Shown: positions 25,011-32,441 of the stretch, piece by piece
How the letters are laid out: every line of letters starts with the position of its first letter
How positions within the stretch are numbered: the first letter of the stretch is position 1
Source: Candidatus Paralachnospira caecorum
Lineage (GTDB): Bacteria; Bacillota; Clostridia; Lachnospirales; Lachnospiraceae
Reading direction: 5' to 3'
Assembly: GCA_904379015.1 (NCBI GenBank)
Contig: CAJFHG010000030.1
Coordinates: forward strand, 1-35,675
DNA length: 35,675 nt
Program-made: the position numbers and the translations under genes
The notes under the pieces: model-generated
Database searches by the model: none
Seen by the model: the letters and a program-made list of their open reading frames with translations, nothing else
What the model was told of the DNA's origin: nothing

Positions 25011-25041
25011 ACCGGAACAAAGGCACTGCCTCTGTTCCGGT
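25011..25041 (-). promoter_or_regulatory. Leader hairpin of the NCS2 permease gene
   Basis: Arms 25011-25024 and 25028-25041 pair over 14 bp (one G-U in the minus-strand RNA) around a 3-nt loop. It ends about 20 nt before the RBS and has no T tract, so it is not a normal terminator. It could stabilise mRNA or bind a protein. The purine riboswitch core was looked for and not found. Confidence 0.5.
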
Positions 25042-25064
25042 GACTGCTATTTCAAACTGAGATT

Positions 25065-25093
25065 ATCGTATCATAAAGTTTTTATAAACTCAA
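25065..25093 (-). promoter_or_regulatory. Candidate NCS2 permease promoter
   Basis: On the minus strand, TTGAGT (25093-25088), 17 nt, TACGAT (25070-25065). The predicted leader is about 75 nt. Confidence 0.45.
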
Positions 25094-25150
25094 TGAGAAA
25101 TTTACATAAAATTCATTTTTTGTTAAGAATCCTGTTTTTTTCTTTCAAAT

Positions 25151-26614
25151 CTACATTCCGATTGGGCTTCCTGTCAACGCGTCAATAGTCAGAAGCCTGT
25201 ATCCGATATTCTCCTTTTCTTCTCCATCCTCATTCAGCGCCGTTACCGTTCCGTAAAATTCCCAGACAGGCGACAGCACGCCGGCCTCTCCCTCTGTACT
25301 GCCATACATCACATATGCCAGCCTGACCTGATCGACGGACACAGAAACCAGACCTTTCCATTCACTGAGCCTCTGCTCCGCATAATTCTGTTCCAGCTGT
25401 GCGATCACATCGGGCATGACGCTTTCATAAACAGCCTTGATAGTCATAAAGGGAACCAGCTCCCCTTCTATGGGTGTCGGCGCCTGATCCTCCTGAATGA
25501 CATAGCCGGCATCGCACAGGACAGCCTGGATGCCCTGGTCATCCACAGAAATATCCAGACTGCACCGGAGTTCCTGCGGGAAAGAATTCCGGCAATATCT
25601 GGCGGCTGCTCCCTCAATCTCAGGCGTATAGTGGAAGGTATAGGCCGCTTCTATTTCCCACACGGGCGTTTTTTCGACAGACGCGAGCACATAGGTATCA
25701 GACAGTCCCATTTTTTCCACCAGATCATCGGCCGTTTTCTGTGCGGTTTCTTCTGATATGGTGCAGCTGTTCTGATTCAGGCTGTTTTCCGGGCTGACAC
25801 CAAAACCCAAAGGTGTCATATGGAAAGACATCGTCCCCCTTTCCCAGTCTGTCAGTCCATTGACAGAGGTAATATAAGCGCCGGTCCCCTCCATCTTCTC
25901 CTCTGTCACAAACTGAAGCGGCACAGGAATCCGCTCCTCATTCTGCAGGATCTGTTCTCTTTTGGCTTCTGTCCATTCCAGCTGTCCTTTCAGGATTTCC
26001 AGCTCGCTTTCACTGTACTTTTCCGGCTCCTGCAGGACTTCTCTCAGCCTCCAGACTGTCCCCTCCGCTCCGTCCAGAGCAGCCGCTGTTTCCTCATCCC
26101 TCACATAAAGGCCTCCGCTCAAAAACAACGCTTCTATCCAGGAAAAATCCTCTTCTGTAAAAGCCTGCCGTTTTACAGGCACACTGATGAACGAATCCTC
26201 ATCGGGCAGGATCACCTCCGCTTTGGTGGTATATTTTGCGGTATCGATTCCCGCCGGATAAGCAGTAAACACATCCGGAATGCCCAGCTCTTTCTTCAGC
26301 CGGTCTCTCTGTTCGCCGGTCTGCTGTGCGCCGTCCGGCTGCGAAGTGCCGGTCTGCGGATCATTCTCTTCCTCCGCCTGCGGTTCCCCCGGAAGTCCGG
26401 CCTGCGCTTCTGTCTGCTGTGCAGCCGCTGAAGCTTCCTCCGATTCCATCCGCGCCGCCTCATCCGTTCCTGTTTCCAAACCCGCCGTTTCCGTCTCTGT
26501 TCCGGCCTCTGTCTTTCTGGTTACGATTCCTTCACTCTGATTCTGACATCCCGCACTGGCAAGGAGCACAATGACCATCGCCAGTGCAGAAATCACGTTT
26601 CTTTTCTTTTTCAT
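25151..26614 (-). CDS. Lipoprotein of unknown function, third gene of a two-component operon
   Basis: Not recognised as a named family. The 487 residues start MKKKRNVISALAMVIVLLASAGC, a lipoprotein signal with Cys23 as the lipidation site. Residues about 25-110 are a low-complexity Glu/Thr/Ala/Gln-rich linker. The rest is a globular region with Trp- and Tyr-rich segments (VWEIEAAYTFHYTP, YVMYGSTEGE, PVWEFYGTV), ending in a YRLLTIDALTGSPIG stretch like those of clostridial lipoproteins with PepSY-like repeats. The start overlaps the sensor kinase stop by 4 nt (ATGA) and has GGAGGAG upstream. An internal promoter in the kinase 3' end is predicted. A role on the cell surface in signal input or output is inferred from context only. 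Confidence 0.8.
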   Translation of the reverse strand: MKKKRNVISALAMVIVLLASAGCQNQSEGIVTRKTEAGTETETAGLETGTDEAARMESEEASAAAQQTEAQAGLPGEPQAEEENDPQTGTSQPDGAQQTGEQRDRLKKELGIPDVFTAYPAGIDTAKYTTKAEVILPDEDSFISVPVKRQAFTEEDFSWIEALFLSGGLYVRDEETAAALDGAEGTVWRLREVLQEPEKYSESELEILKGQLEWTEAKREQILQNEERIPVPLQFVTEEKMEGTGAYITSVNGLTDWERGTMSFHMTPLGFGVSPENSLNQNSCTISEETAQKTADDLVEKMGLSDTYVLASVEKTPVWEIEAAYTFHYTPEIEGAAARYCRNSFPQELRCSLDISVDDQGIQAVLCDAGYVIQEDQAPTPIEGELVPFMTIKAVYESVMPDVIAQLEQNYAEQRLSEWKGLVSVSVDQVRLAYVMYGSTEGEAGVLSPVWEFYGTVTALNEDGEEKENIGYRLLTIDALTGSPIGM

Positions 26615-28074
26615 GGCAGCTCCTCCTTTCCTGTTTCCAGTGTACCAGAGCCTGTCCCCGAATTCTTCATCGTCCCGTAAACAAATTGTAAATCAAATAC
26701 AACCGAAGCCTCCGTTCCCTCTCCCTCACTGCTTTCGATCCGGAGCCCGGCTCCGTGAAGACGCACGATCTGTTCACAGATGGCAAGCCCCAGTCCCAGT
26801 CCTCTGCCGCTTTTCCTGGCCGGATCTGCCGTATAAAAGGGCTCCCGGATCTTTTCCAGCTCCTCCGGCCTGATCCCTTTTCCAAAATCCCGGACGCTGA
26901 CACGTCCTTCCGAAAAGACCTCGGTCCGGATTTCCTGCCCCGGCGCGGATGCCTTCGCCGCGTTATCCAGCAGATTGACAAACAGGCTCAGGAGCAGATC
27001 CGGATCTCCTTCAACAGAAAACGATTCCTCACCCAGGAGCCAGAAGCTTTTGTCCGGCCATCGTTTTTCCGCCATCCACACCGCGTTTTCCAGAATCTGA
27101 CGGATCTCACACCGCTCCAGATGAATGGCTTCATTCTGATACAGCCCGGACAGCTCCATCATCTTGGCCGAAAGCCGCTGCAGATAAACCGACTGCTCAT
27201 ATATATGCTTCAGTGCCTTCTGCCGGCTCTCCGGATCCAGCTTCACATGCATCAGGGTATCAGAATAGCCGATCACCGAAGTCATCGGTGTGCGGATCTC
27301 ATGAGCCAGACTTCCGAGAAGCTGCTTCTGCTTCTCGCCGGTCTCCCTGAGCTCCTCCACCTGCCGCCGGACCTCCTGCTCCATGATATTGAACGCCGCG
27401 GCCAGCCTGCCGGTCTCATCTTTTCTCCTGATCTCTACCCTGTGGCTGTAATCCCCGCCGCTCACTGCCCGCGCCGCCTTCTCCAGCTTCCCGAGCGGAC
27501 TGAGCACCAGTCCGGCGGCGGCAGCCGTAAGAACCGATGCCGCGATCATCACAGAAATCCAGATCAGCAGAAACTGTCTCATAAACGCCCCGACATCCTC
27601 ATAAATGTCAGTGAGATCCCGGATTGAAAACAGATAGACTGTTTTTCCGATCTCAGGCAGGCGGGACCCCATCACCAGCAGATATTCACCGTCCAGCTCT
27701 TCGATCTGATAATCGTCCCGCTCAAACCGTCCTTTCTCCGCCCAGCTGCTGTCGTAGGCGATTTCATATTCTGTGGGATTGCTGACGATTCCGTTTTCGT
27801 CCAGAAGCAGGCATCCTCCAAACATTTCCTGATGGAGCAGACTGTCCAGAACCGTCTGGGAAATGGCCTCTTCCTTCAGCATATCGGAATACAATTCTGT
27901 CTGATAGAGCCTGATCAGCATTTCCTCCGCGGTCTGAAAATTGGAACGCTCGATCCGGACCGCCCTCGAGAGCTGCCGCTCCCTCAGGTGCGCTCCCACG
28001 AGCCACCCTGAAATCAGACCGCAGAAAAGCAGGATCCCGGTCACAGACAGCATGATCTTCTGCCAAAGCTTCAT
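26611..28074 (-). CDS. Sensor histidine kinase
   Basis: Membrane histidine kinase of 487 residues. TM1 is at about 8-28, the extracellular sensor domain at about 29-166, TM2 at about 168-192, and HAMP at about 190-245. The HisKA phospho-site is H258 in SLAHEIRTPMTSV. The HATPase domain has the N box NLLDNAAKAS, G1 DFGKGI and G2 GRGLGLGLAI. The start at 28074 directly abuts the stop of the response regulator gene (TAGATG), so the pair is translationally coupled. The last 4 nt overlap the lipoprotein start. Its 3' coding end carries a copy of the box found upstream of the operon. The signal is unknown. Confidence 0.96.
   Translation of the reverse strand: MKLWQKIMLSVTGILLFCGLISGWLVGAHLRERQLSRAVRIERSNFQTAEEMLIRLYQTELYSDMLKEEAISQTVLDSLLHQEMFGGCLLLDENGIVSNPTEYEIAYDSSWAEKGRFERDDYQIEELDGEYLLVMGSRLPEIGKTVYLFSIRDLTDIYEDVGAFMRQFLLIWISVMIAASVLTAAAAGLVLSPLGKLEKAARAVSGGDYSHRVEIRRKDETGRLAAAFNIMEQEVRRQVEELRETGEKQKQLLGSLAHEIRTPMTSVIGYSDTLMHVKLDPESRQKALKHIYEQSVYLQRLSAKMMELSGLYQNEAIHLERCEIRQILENAVWMAEKRWPDKSFWLLGEESFSVEGDPDLLLSLFVNLLDNAAKASAPGQEIRTEVFSEGRVSVRDFGKGIRPEELEKIREPFYTADPARKSGRGLGLGLAICEQIVRLHGAGLRIESSEGEGTEASVVFDLQFVYGTMKNSGTGSGTLETGKEELP
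26639..26693 (-). promoter_or_regulatory. Predicted internal promoter and regulator box ahead of the lipoprotein gene
   Basis: ATTTACAATTTGTTTAC (26693-26677, minus strand) matches the upstream operon box at 16 of 17 bases. After 29 nt comes the extended -10 TGGTACACT (26647-26639). The ATG is 24 nt further on. All of it lies in the kinase coding region or just before the lipoprotein RBS. Confidence 0.5.
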
Positions 28075-28737
28075 CTACATATCCTCCAGCCTGTAGCCGA
28101 CCTTGGGAATGGTCTGGATCAGTCCCGGCACACCCAGTTTTTTCCGAAGCTGTCCGATATGCACATCCACAGTCCTCGTCTCGCCGATATACAGATCTCC
28201 CCAGACCTCCCTGAGCAGCCGTTCTCTCGTAAATGTAATGTTTTTATTCCTGGCCAGCAGCACCAGCAGATCAAACTCCAGGGGCTTCAGATAAATCTTT
28301 TCCCCGCCCTTCATGACAGTTCTGCTGTCCGGGAAAATCTCAATATCTTTTATTTTAAGCGATTTCTGAAGGCGACCAGTCCGTTCCAGCACCTTTTCGA
28401 TCCGCACCAGAAGCTCCAGGATCTCAAACGGCTTGACAATGTAATCCTCCGCGCCGCCCTTCAGTCCTCTCACCTTTGACCCCACATCATCCTTCGCAGT
28501 CAGAAAAATGACCGGGATGCCCAGGTCCCTCAGACGGGGCAGCAGCGCGAATCCGTCCTGTCCCGGTATCATAATGTCCACAATGGCAAGGTCAAAGGAG
28601 CGGTCCGTCTCCAGCAGGCGCAGCACCGCGTCTCCGTCCGCCGCCGTCTCTGTATCGTATCCCGCCACCACCAGATTCATTTCCAGAAGATCTGTGATGG
28701 ATGGGCTGTCTTCTATGATCAGGATCCTGTTGTTCAT
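28075..28737 (-). CDS. OmpR/PhoB-family response regulator
   Basis: DNA-binding response regulator of 220 residues. The receiver domain (1-115) has the acidic pair E9/D10 in LIIEDS, phospho-acceptor D54 in AIVDIMIPGQDG, the Thr of FLTAKDD and Lys102 in YIVKPFE. A winged-helix domain follows (about 125-220: KPLEFDLLVLLARN, TRERLLREVWG, TRTVDVHIGQLRKKLG). The start at 28737 (MNNRILIIED) has GGAGAAGAG upstream; the frame is open further upstream but reads as low-complexity Gly/Arg. It is first gene of regulator-kinase-lipoprotein, divergent from the ASKHA gene. Confidence 0.96.
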   Translation of the reverse strand: MNNRILIIEDSPSITDLLEMNLVVAGYDTETAADGDAVLRLLETDRSFDLAIVDIMIPGQDGFALLPRLRDLGIPVIFLTAKDDVGSKVRGLKGGAEDYIVKPFEILELLVRIEKVLERTGRLQKSLKIKDIEIFPDSRTVMKGGEKIYLKPLEFDLLVLLARNKNITFTRERLLREVWGDLYIGETRTVDVHIGQLRKKLGVPGLIQTIPKVGYRLEDM

Positions 28738-28827
28738 CTCTTCTCCGCCCCCTCTTTGCCGCGCCGGTCCGTTTCTGCCGCTTCCGGCCGCGCGGCCCCT
28801 TTTCCGTTCCTGTTCAATGCCGCTTTC

Positions 28828-28883
28828 ATTGTACCACAATTTGCGCCCCCGGACGCTTCTCCCTTTGTAAACAAGTTGTAAAT
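28828..28883 (-). promoter_or_regulatory. Predicted promoter and autoregulatory box of the two-component operon
   Basis: On the minus strand, TTTACA-ACTTG-TTTACA (28882-28866) is a direct repeat with an 11-bp period, the layout bound by OmpR/PhoB-type regulators. After 30 nt comes the extended -10 TGGTACAAT (28836-28828). There is no good -35, fitting an activated promoter. The same box and spacing recur before the lipoprotein gene. Confidence 0.5.
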
Positions 28884-28893
28884 ATGCTATACT
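28865..28893 (+). promoter_or_regulatory. Promoter of the ASKHA gene, overlapping the regulator box
   Basis: TTGTAA (28865-28870), 17 nt, and TATACT (28888-28893), 38 nt ahead of the start. The regulator box at 28866-28883 covers the -35 and the spacer, so binding of the regulator would be expected to affect this promoter. Confidence 0.6.
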
Positions 28894-28930
28894 GCTTCTG
28901 TACGATCATACAGCCAAAGAGAGGGTTCCC

Positions 28931-30538
28931 ATGAAATTTTTTACTTCAGATTCTGATTTCCATACAGAACTCAAAACTGCCTGCCGTTCCGGCGCAGGCC
29001 TTTGCCGCAAAGTATATCTGGAACTGACGCCGCCTTCCGACCTGGATACCACAGCCGATTCTGACCGGATGCTTCAGGCGCTGGAGGCAAAATTTCAGGA
29101 CGCGGTCTTGCCTTATCATGTCCTGAAACGGGATTATCCCGCTTTTCGGGAAGATCACTGGAAGACCACGGTTTCTCTTGTATACAATGGAACAGGCTGG
29201 ACTGTCGCCTCCATCGAATCCGGCGACAGGACCGGCTCCAATTTCGGTCTGGCGGTGGATCTCGGCAGCACGACAGTCGTCATGGCCCTGCTTGATCTGA
29301 ATACAGGCGATATCCTGGGAGAGGAAAGCGTCTTCAATCAGCAGATCGCCTACGGGGAAGATATCCTGAGCCGGATTTTCCACACCCAGTCCGGCGAACA
29401 GGAACGGCGCCAGCTCGCCGAAGCTACCTTCCGCAGTCTTCAGGAACTGATGGACCGGCTCACAGAGCGGACAGGCATCCGGGCGTCATCCTGTCCGGTC
29501 ATGGTGATCGCCGGAAACACCACCATGATCCATTTTCTTCTGGGCATTGACGCCTTCGGGATTTTCATGTCCCCCTTCGCGCCGGTGTTCAACCGGACAG
29601 GACTGATTGCCGGCAGTGAGCTGGGACTGGATTTTTCCGGTCTGATCTGCTGCATTCCCTCCGCCGCCAATTATCTGGGCGGAGATATCATCAGCGGCGT
29701 AATGGCCTCCGGTATGACGGAGGATACACGGATTTCTCTTTATATCGACATCGGCACCAACGGCGAGATGGTCATCGGAAGCGCCGACTTCCTGGTCTCC
29801 GGAGCAGGCGCAGCGGGCCCCGCTCTGGAAGGCGGTATCAGCAGATACGGGATGCGCGCCGATTCCGGCGCCGTAGACAGCGTTTCCATTACAGACGGCA
29901 TTATGACAATCACCACCATTGACAGCGCGCCTCCGAAAGGGATCTGCGGCTCCGGCATTGTGGATCTGCTCGCCGCTATGTTCCTGAATGGATGGATGGA
30001 TTTCCAGGGCAATCTCAATGAAGAAATGTCAGAACGGATCACCAGGATCGACGGGCAGCCGGCTGTCGTATACGCCTGGGGAACGGAAACAGAAGACGGA
30101 CAGGACCGTTATTTTTCCCAGCAGGATATTTACAGCTTTATGGACACCAAGGCAGCTGCCGCCACCATGGTCTCCTGCCTTCTTTCTGAGACTGGGATCG
30201 CCCCGGAACAGGTGGACCGCATTTATATGGCCGGTTCCTTCGGAAAATATCTGAATCTGGAATCCGCCATTGCCATCGGCCTCTATCCGGATCTTCCCAG
30301 AGAAAAATTCATCTGCATCGGCAACGGTTCCCTGAAAGGCGCTCTGCTGCTGCTTTCCCGGCGCGCTCTGGCAGCGTCTGTCTCTTCTCTGATTCCAAAT
30401 ATGCATTACCTGCAGTTTGCCATGGTTGAAGATTTCGTGACCCGGATGCAGGCGGCAAGATTCTTCCCCCATACGGATCTGGATACCTATCCTTCCGTCA
30501 AAGAAGAGCTGATCCGCCGGGGAATTCTCAGGCCATAA
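28931..30538 (+). CDS. ASKHA-domain protein related to corrinoid-activating RACo (DUF4445), without ferredoxin domain
   Basis: RACo proteins use ATP to drive reductive reactivation of corrinoid proteins. This 535-residue protein carries the RACo ASKHA core: phosphate motif DLGSTTVV (110-117), AYGEDILSRIF, a second phosphate motif DIGTNGEM, GAGAAGPALEGG, GICGSGIVDLLA and MAGSFGKYL. Residues 1-105 correspond to the linker domain (KVYLELTPPS), but the usual N-terminal 2Fe-2S ferredoxin domain with its cysteine cluster is absent. The start at 28931 has GAGAGGG upstream, and no longer frame extends into a ferredoxin. No corrinoid protein or methyltransferase gene is in the window, so it may have another electron donor or a different role. 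Confidence 0.85.
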   Translation: MKFFTSDSDFHTELKTACRSGAGLCRKVYLELTPPSDLDTTADSDRMLQALEAKFQDAVLPYHVLKRDYPAFREDHWKTTVSLVYNGTGWTVASIESGDRTGSNFGLAVDLGSTTVVMALLDLNTGDILGEESVFNQQIAYGEDILSRIFHTQSGEQERRQLAEATFRSLQELMDRLTERTGIRASSCPVMVIAGNTTMIHFLLGIDAFGIFMSPFAPVFNRTGLIAGSELGLDFSGLICCIPSAANYLGGDIISGVMASGMTEDTRISLYIDIGTNGEMVIGSADFLVSGAGAAGPALEGGISRYGMRADSGAVDSVSITDGIMTITTIDSAPPKGICGSGIVDLLAAMFLNGWMDFQGNLNEEMSERITRIDGQPAVVYAWGTETEDGQDRYFSQQDIYSFMDTKAAAATMVSCLLSETGIAPEQVDRIYMAGSFGKYLNLESAIAIGLYPDLPREKFICIGNGSLKGALLLLSRRALAASVSSLIPNMHYLQFAMVEDFVTRMQAARFFPHTDLDTYPSVKEELIRRGILRP

Positions 30539-30592
30539 CCTGCTTTTTCGGATCTGCCCGCGATAAAAACGCGCGCCCGCCGGGCGCACCAA

Positions 30593-30624
30593 AAAAGGAA
30601 TCCTGCTTTTTCAGGATTCCTTTT
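30593..30624. terminator. Bidirectional terminator between the ASKHA gene and the ABC importer
   Basis: AAAAGGAATCCTG (30593-30605) pairs with CAGGATTCCTTTT (30612-30624). A runs on one side and T runs on the other allow termination in both directions. A second small GC hairpin (GCGCCC/GGGCGC) lies just before it. Confidence 0.88.
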
Positions 30625-30669
30625 CGTATTTTTCTTCCGGCTTCTGTCTTGATTTTGCGGAACCGCACT

Positions 30670-31467
30670 TTACTCGGACAGAATCATGCGGTCATTTGCG
30701 AATTCGCCGCCGCTGGCATCCTCAAATTTCCTGAGCAGCTCCTCCACGGTCAGATTTTTCTTTTCTTCTCCCCGCACATCGTAAATAATACGGCCTTCAT
30801 GCATCATGATCAGACGGTTTCCCAGCCGGATGGCGTCTTTCATATTGTGGGTTACCATCAGCGCTGTCAGTTTTTCCTCTTCGATCATTTCTTCCGTGAG
30901 GCTCAGCACCTTCTTTGCGGTCCTGGGATCCAGAGCCGCCGTGTGCTCATCCAGCAGCAGCAGCTTCGGCTTCTGAAGCGTTGCCATGAGAAGGGTCAGG
31001 GCCTGCCTCTGGCCTCCGGAAAGAAGCCCCACCTTCACAGTCATCCTGTCCTCAAGACCGAGTCCCAGCCGTTTCAGCTCCTCATGAAAAACTTCCTTTT
31101 CTTCCTTTGTGACGCCCCATTTCAGCCCTCTTCTGCGTCCTCTCCTGTGCGCCAGAGCCAGATTTTCCTCAATCTGCATATTGGCCGCCGTTCCCATCAT
31201 GGGATCCTGGAACACCCTTCCCAGAAGGGCCGCTCTTTTATGCTCCGGCTGTCTTGAGATATTGATTCCGTCCAGATAAATGGTTCCGCAGTCAATGGGG
31301 TAAACGCCCGCGATCATATTCAGCATGGTGGATTTTCCGGCGCCGTTGCCGCCAATCACCGTTACGAAATCCTCTGGCTCCAGATGCAGGTTCAAATCCT
31401 GAAGCGCTTGCTTTTCATTCACCGTTCCGGGATTGAAGGTTTTGCTCACATGGCTGATTTTCAACAT
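30670..31467 (-). CDS. ABC importer ATP-binding protein (TrpZ-like)
   Basis: ATPase of a three-gene importer, 265 residues. Walker A is GGNGAGKST (near residue 40), the Q-loop region LLGRVFQDPMMGT, the signature LLSGGQRQALTLLMA, Walker B LLLLDEHTAALDP (with DEH in place of DEP), and the switch His MVTHNMKDA. This ATPase branch accompanies PF04392-type binding proteins. The start at 31467 has AGGAGG upstream, inside the end of the permease gene; the gap to the permease stop is a single base. Expected to power amino-acid uptake together with the next two genes. Confidence 0.94.
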   Translation of the reverse strand: MLKISHVSKTFNPGTVNEKQALQDLNLHLEPEDFVTVIGGNGAGKSTMLNMIAGVYPIDCGTIYLDGINISRQPEHKRAALLGRVFQDPMMGTAANMQIEENLALAHRRGRRRGLKWGVTKEEKEVFHEELKRLGLGLEDRMTVKVGLLSGGQRQALTLLMATLQKPKLLLLDEHTAALDPRTAKKVLSLTEEMIEEEKLTALMVTHNMKDAIRLGNRLIMMHEGRIIYDVRGEEKKNLTVEELLRKFEDASGGEFANDRMILSE

Positions 31468-31468
31468 A

Positions 31469-32413
31469 TCATTTGCCTCCTTTCCCGTTTTCTTTGTCCG
31501 CTGCCGCGTGACCCGTCATCGGGTCATAGCTCGCCGCCTGTCTCCGCTTATCCAGGAGCACCGGAACCGTAAGGGCCGCTGCCACAAGGATGGCTGTCAA
31601 AAGCTTCAGGTCGTCCGTATTCAGACCCATCTGGAGCACGACCGCCACGATGATCCTGTAGATGATGGAACCGACAATCACAGAAATCAGCTTGGTTCCA
31701 AAGCTTTTTTTCTTTCCGAACAGCACCTCGCCGATGATGATCGAAGCAAGGCCGATGACAATGGCGCCTGTGCCCTGCTTAACGTCCGCGTATCCCTGGC
31801 TCTGCGTGACCAGCGCGCCGGACAGCGCCACCAGCCCGTTGCTGATGGCAAGCCCCATGACCTTGTGGGTCTTTGTGTTCATTCCGAGAGAACGGACCAT
31901 ATTTTCATTATTTCCCGTGGCGCGGATCGCCGACCCGATCTCCGTTCCGAAAAACCAGTACAGAAAAATCACCAGTATGACCGTGAAAACCGCGCCTACG
32001 ATCATGGAGATCCAGTTCTGGGAAATCCCCGTCAGCTCCGTGAGTCCTTTAAAGATCGTCGGAACCTTCAAAAGCGGCGTATTGGAGCGCCCCATGATCC
32101 TCAGATTGATGGAATACAGACCGATCTGAGTCAGGATCCCGGCCAATATTGCAGGAATCTCACATTTTGTATGCAGAATACCGGTCACATAGCCGGCCGC
32201 CATTCCTGCCAGAACAGAAATCAGAACGGCCAGATAAGGATTCATCCCCGCGGTGATCAGCGCGGCGCAGGTACATCCGCCCAGCGCAAAGCTGCCGTCC
32301 ACCGTCAGATCCGCCACATCCAGTATCCGATATGTCAGATATACGCCGAGCGCCATGATCCCCCAGAGGATTCCCTGACTGACGGCTCCCTGAATTGCCA
32401 GCAAAATACCCAT
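31469..32413 (-). CDS. ABC importer permease (TrpY-like)
   Basis: Membrane component of the same importer, 314 residues, of the branched-chain/ribose permease superfamily (BPD_transp_2). The N-terminal segment LAIQGAVSQGILWGIMALGVYLTYRILDVADLTVDGSFALGG is typical (DLTVDGSF motif). Later the EIGSAIRATGNNENMVRSLGMN block is the coupling loop that contacts the ATPase (EAA-like). Eight or more membrane helices are predicted. It lies between the binding-protein gene (28-bp gap) and the ATPase gene (1-bp gap), so all three are co-transcribed. Substrate is set by the binding protein. Confidence 0.94.
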   Translation of the reverse strand: MGILLAIQGAVSQGILWGIMALGVYLTYRILDVADLTVDGSFALGGCTCAALITAGMNPYLAVLISVLAGMAAGYVTGILHTKCEIPAILAGILTQIGLYSINLRIMGRSNTPLLKVPTIFKGLTELTGISQNWISMIVGAVFTVILVIFLYWFFGTEIGSAIRATGNNENMVRSLGMNTKTHKVMGLAISNGLVALSGALVTQSQGYADVKQGTGAIVIGLASIIIGEVLFGKKKSFGTKLISVIVGSIIYRIIVAVVLQMGLNTDDLKLLTAILVAAALTVPVLLDKRRQAASYDPMTGHAAADKENGKGGK

Positions 32414-32441
32414 AATCCACTCTCCTTAGATGTCTCTGCTC

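Noticed and set aside
24982-25150. Purine riboswitch ahead of the NCS2 permease
   Set aside because: The conserved purine-aptamer core and flanking loop sequences are not present; only a simple hairpin is seen.
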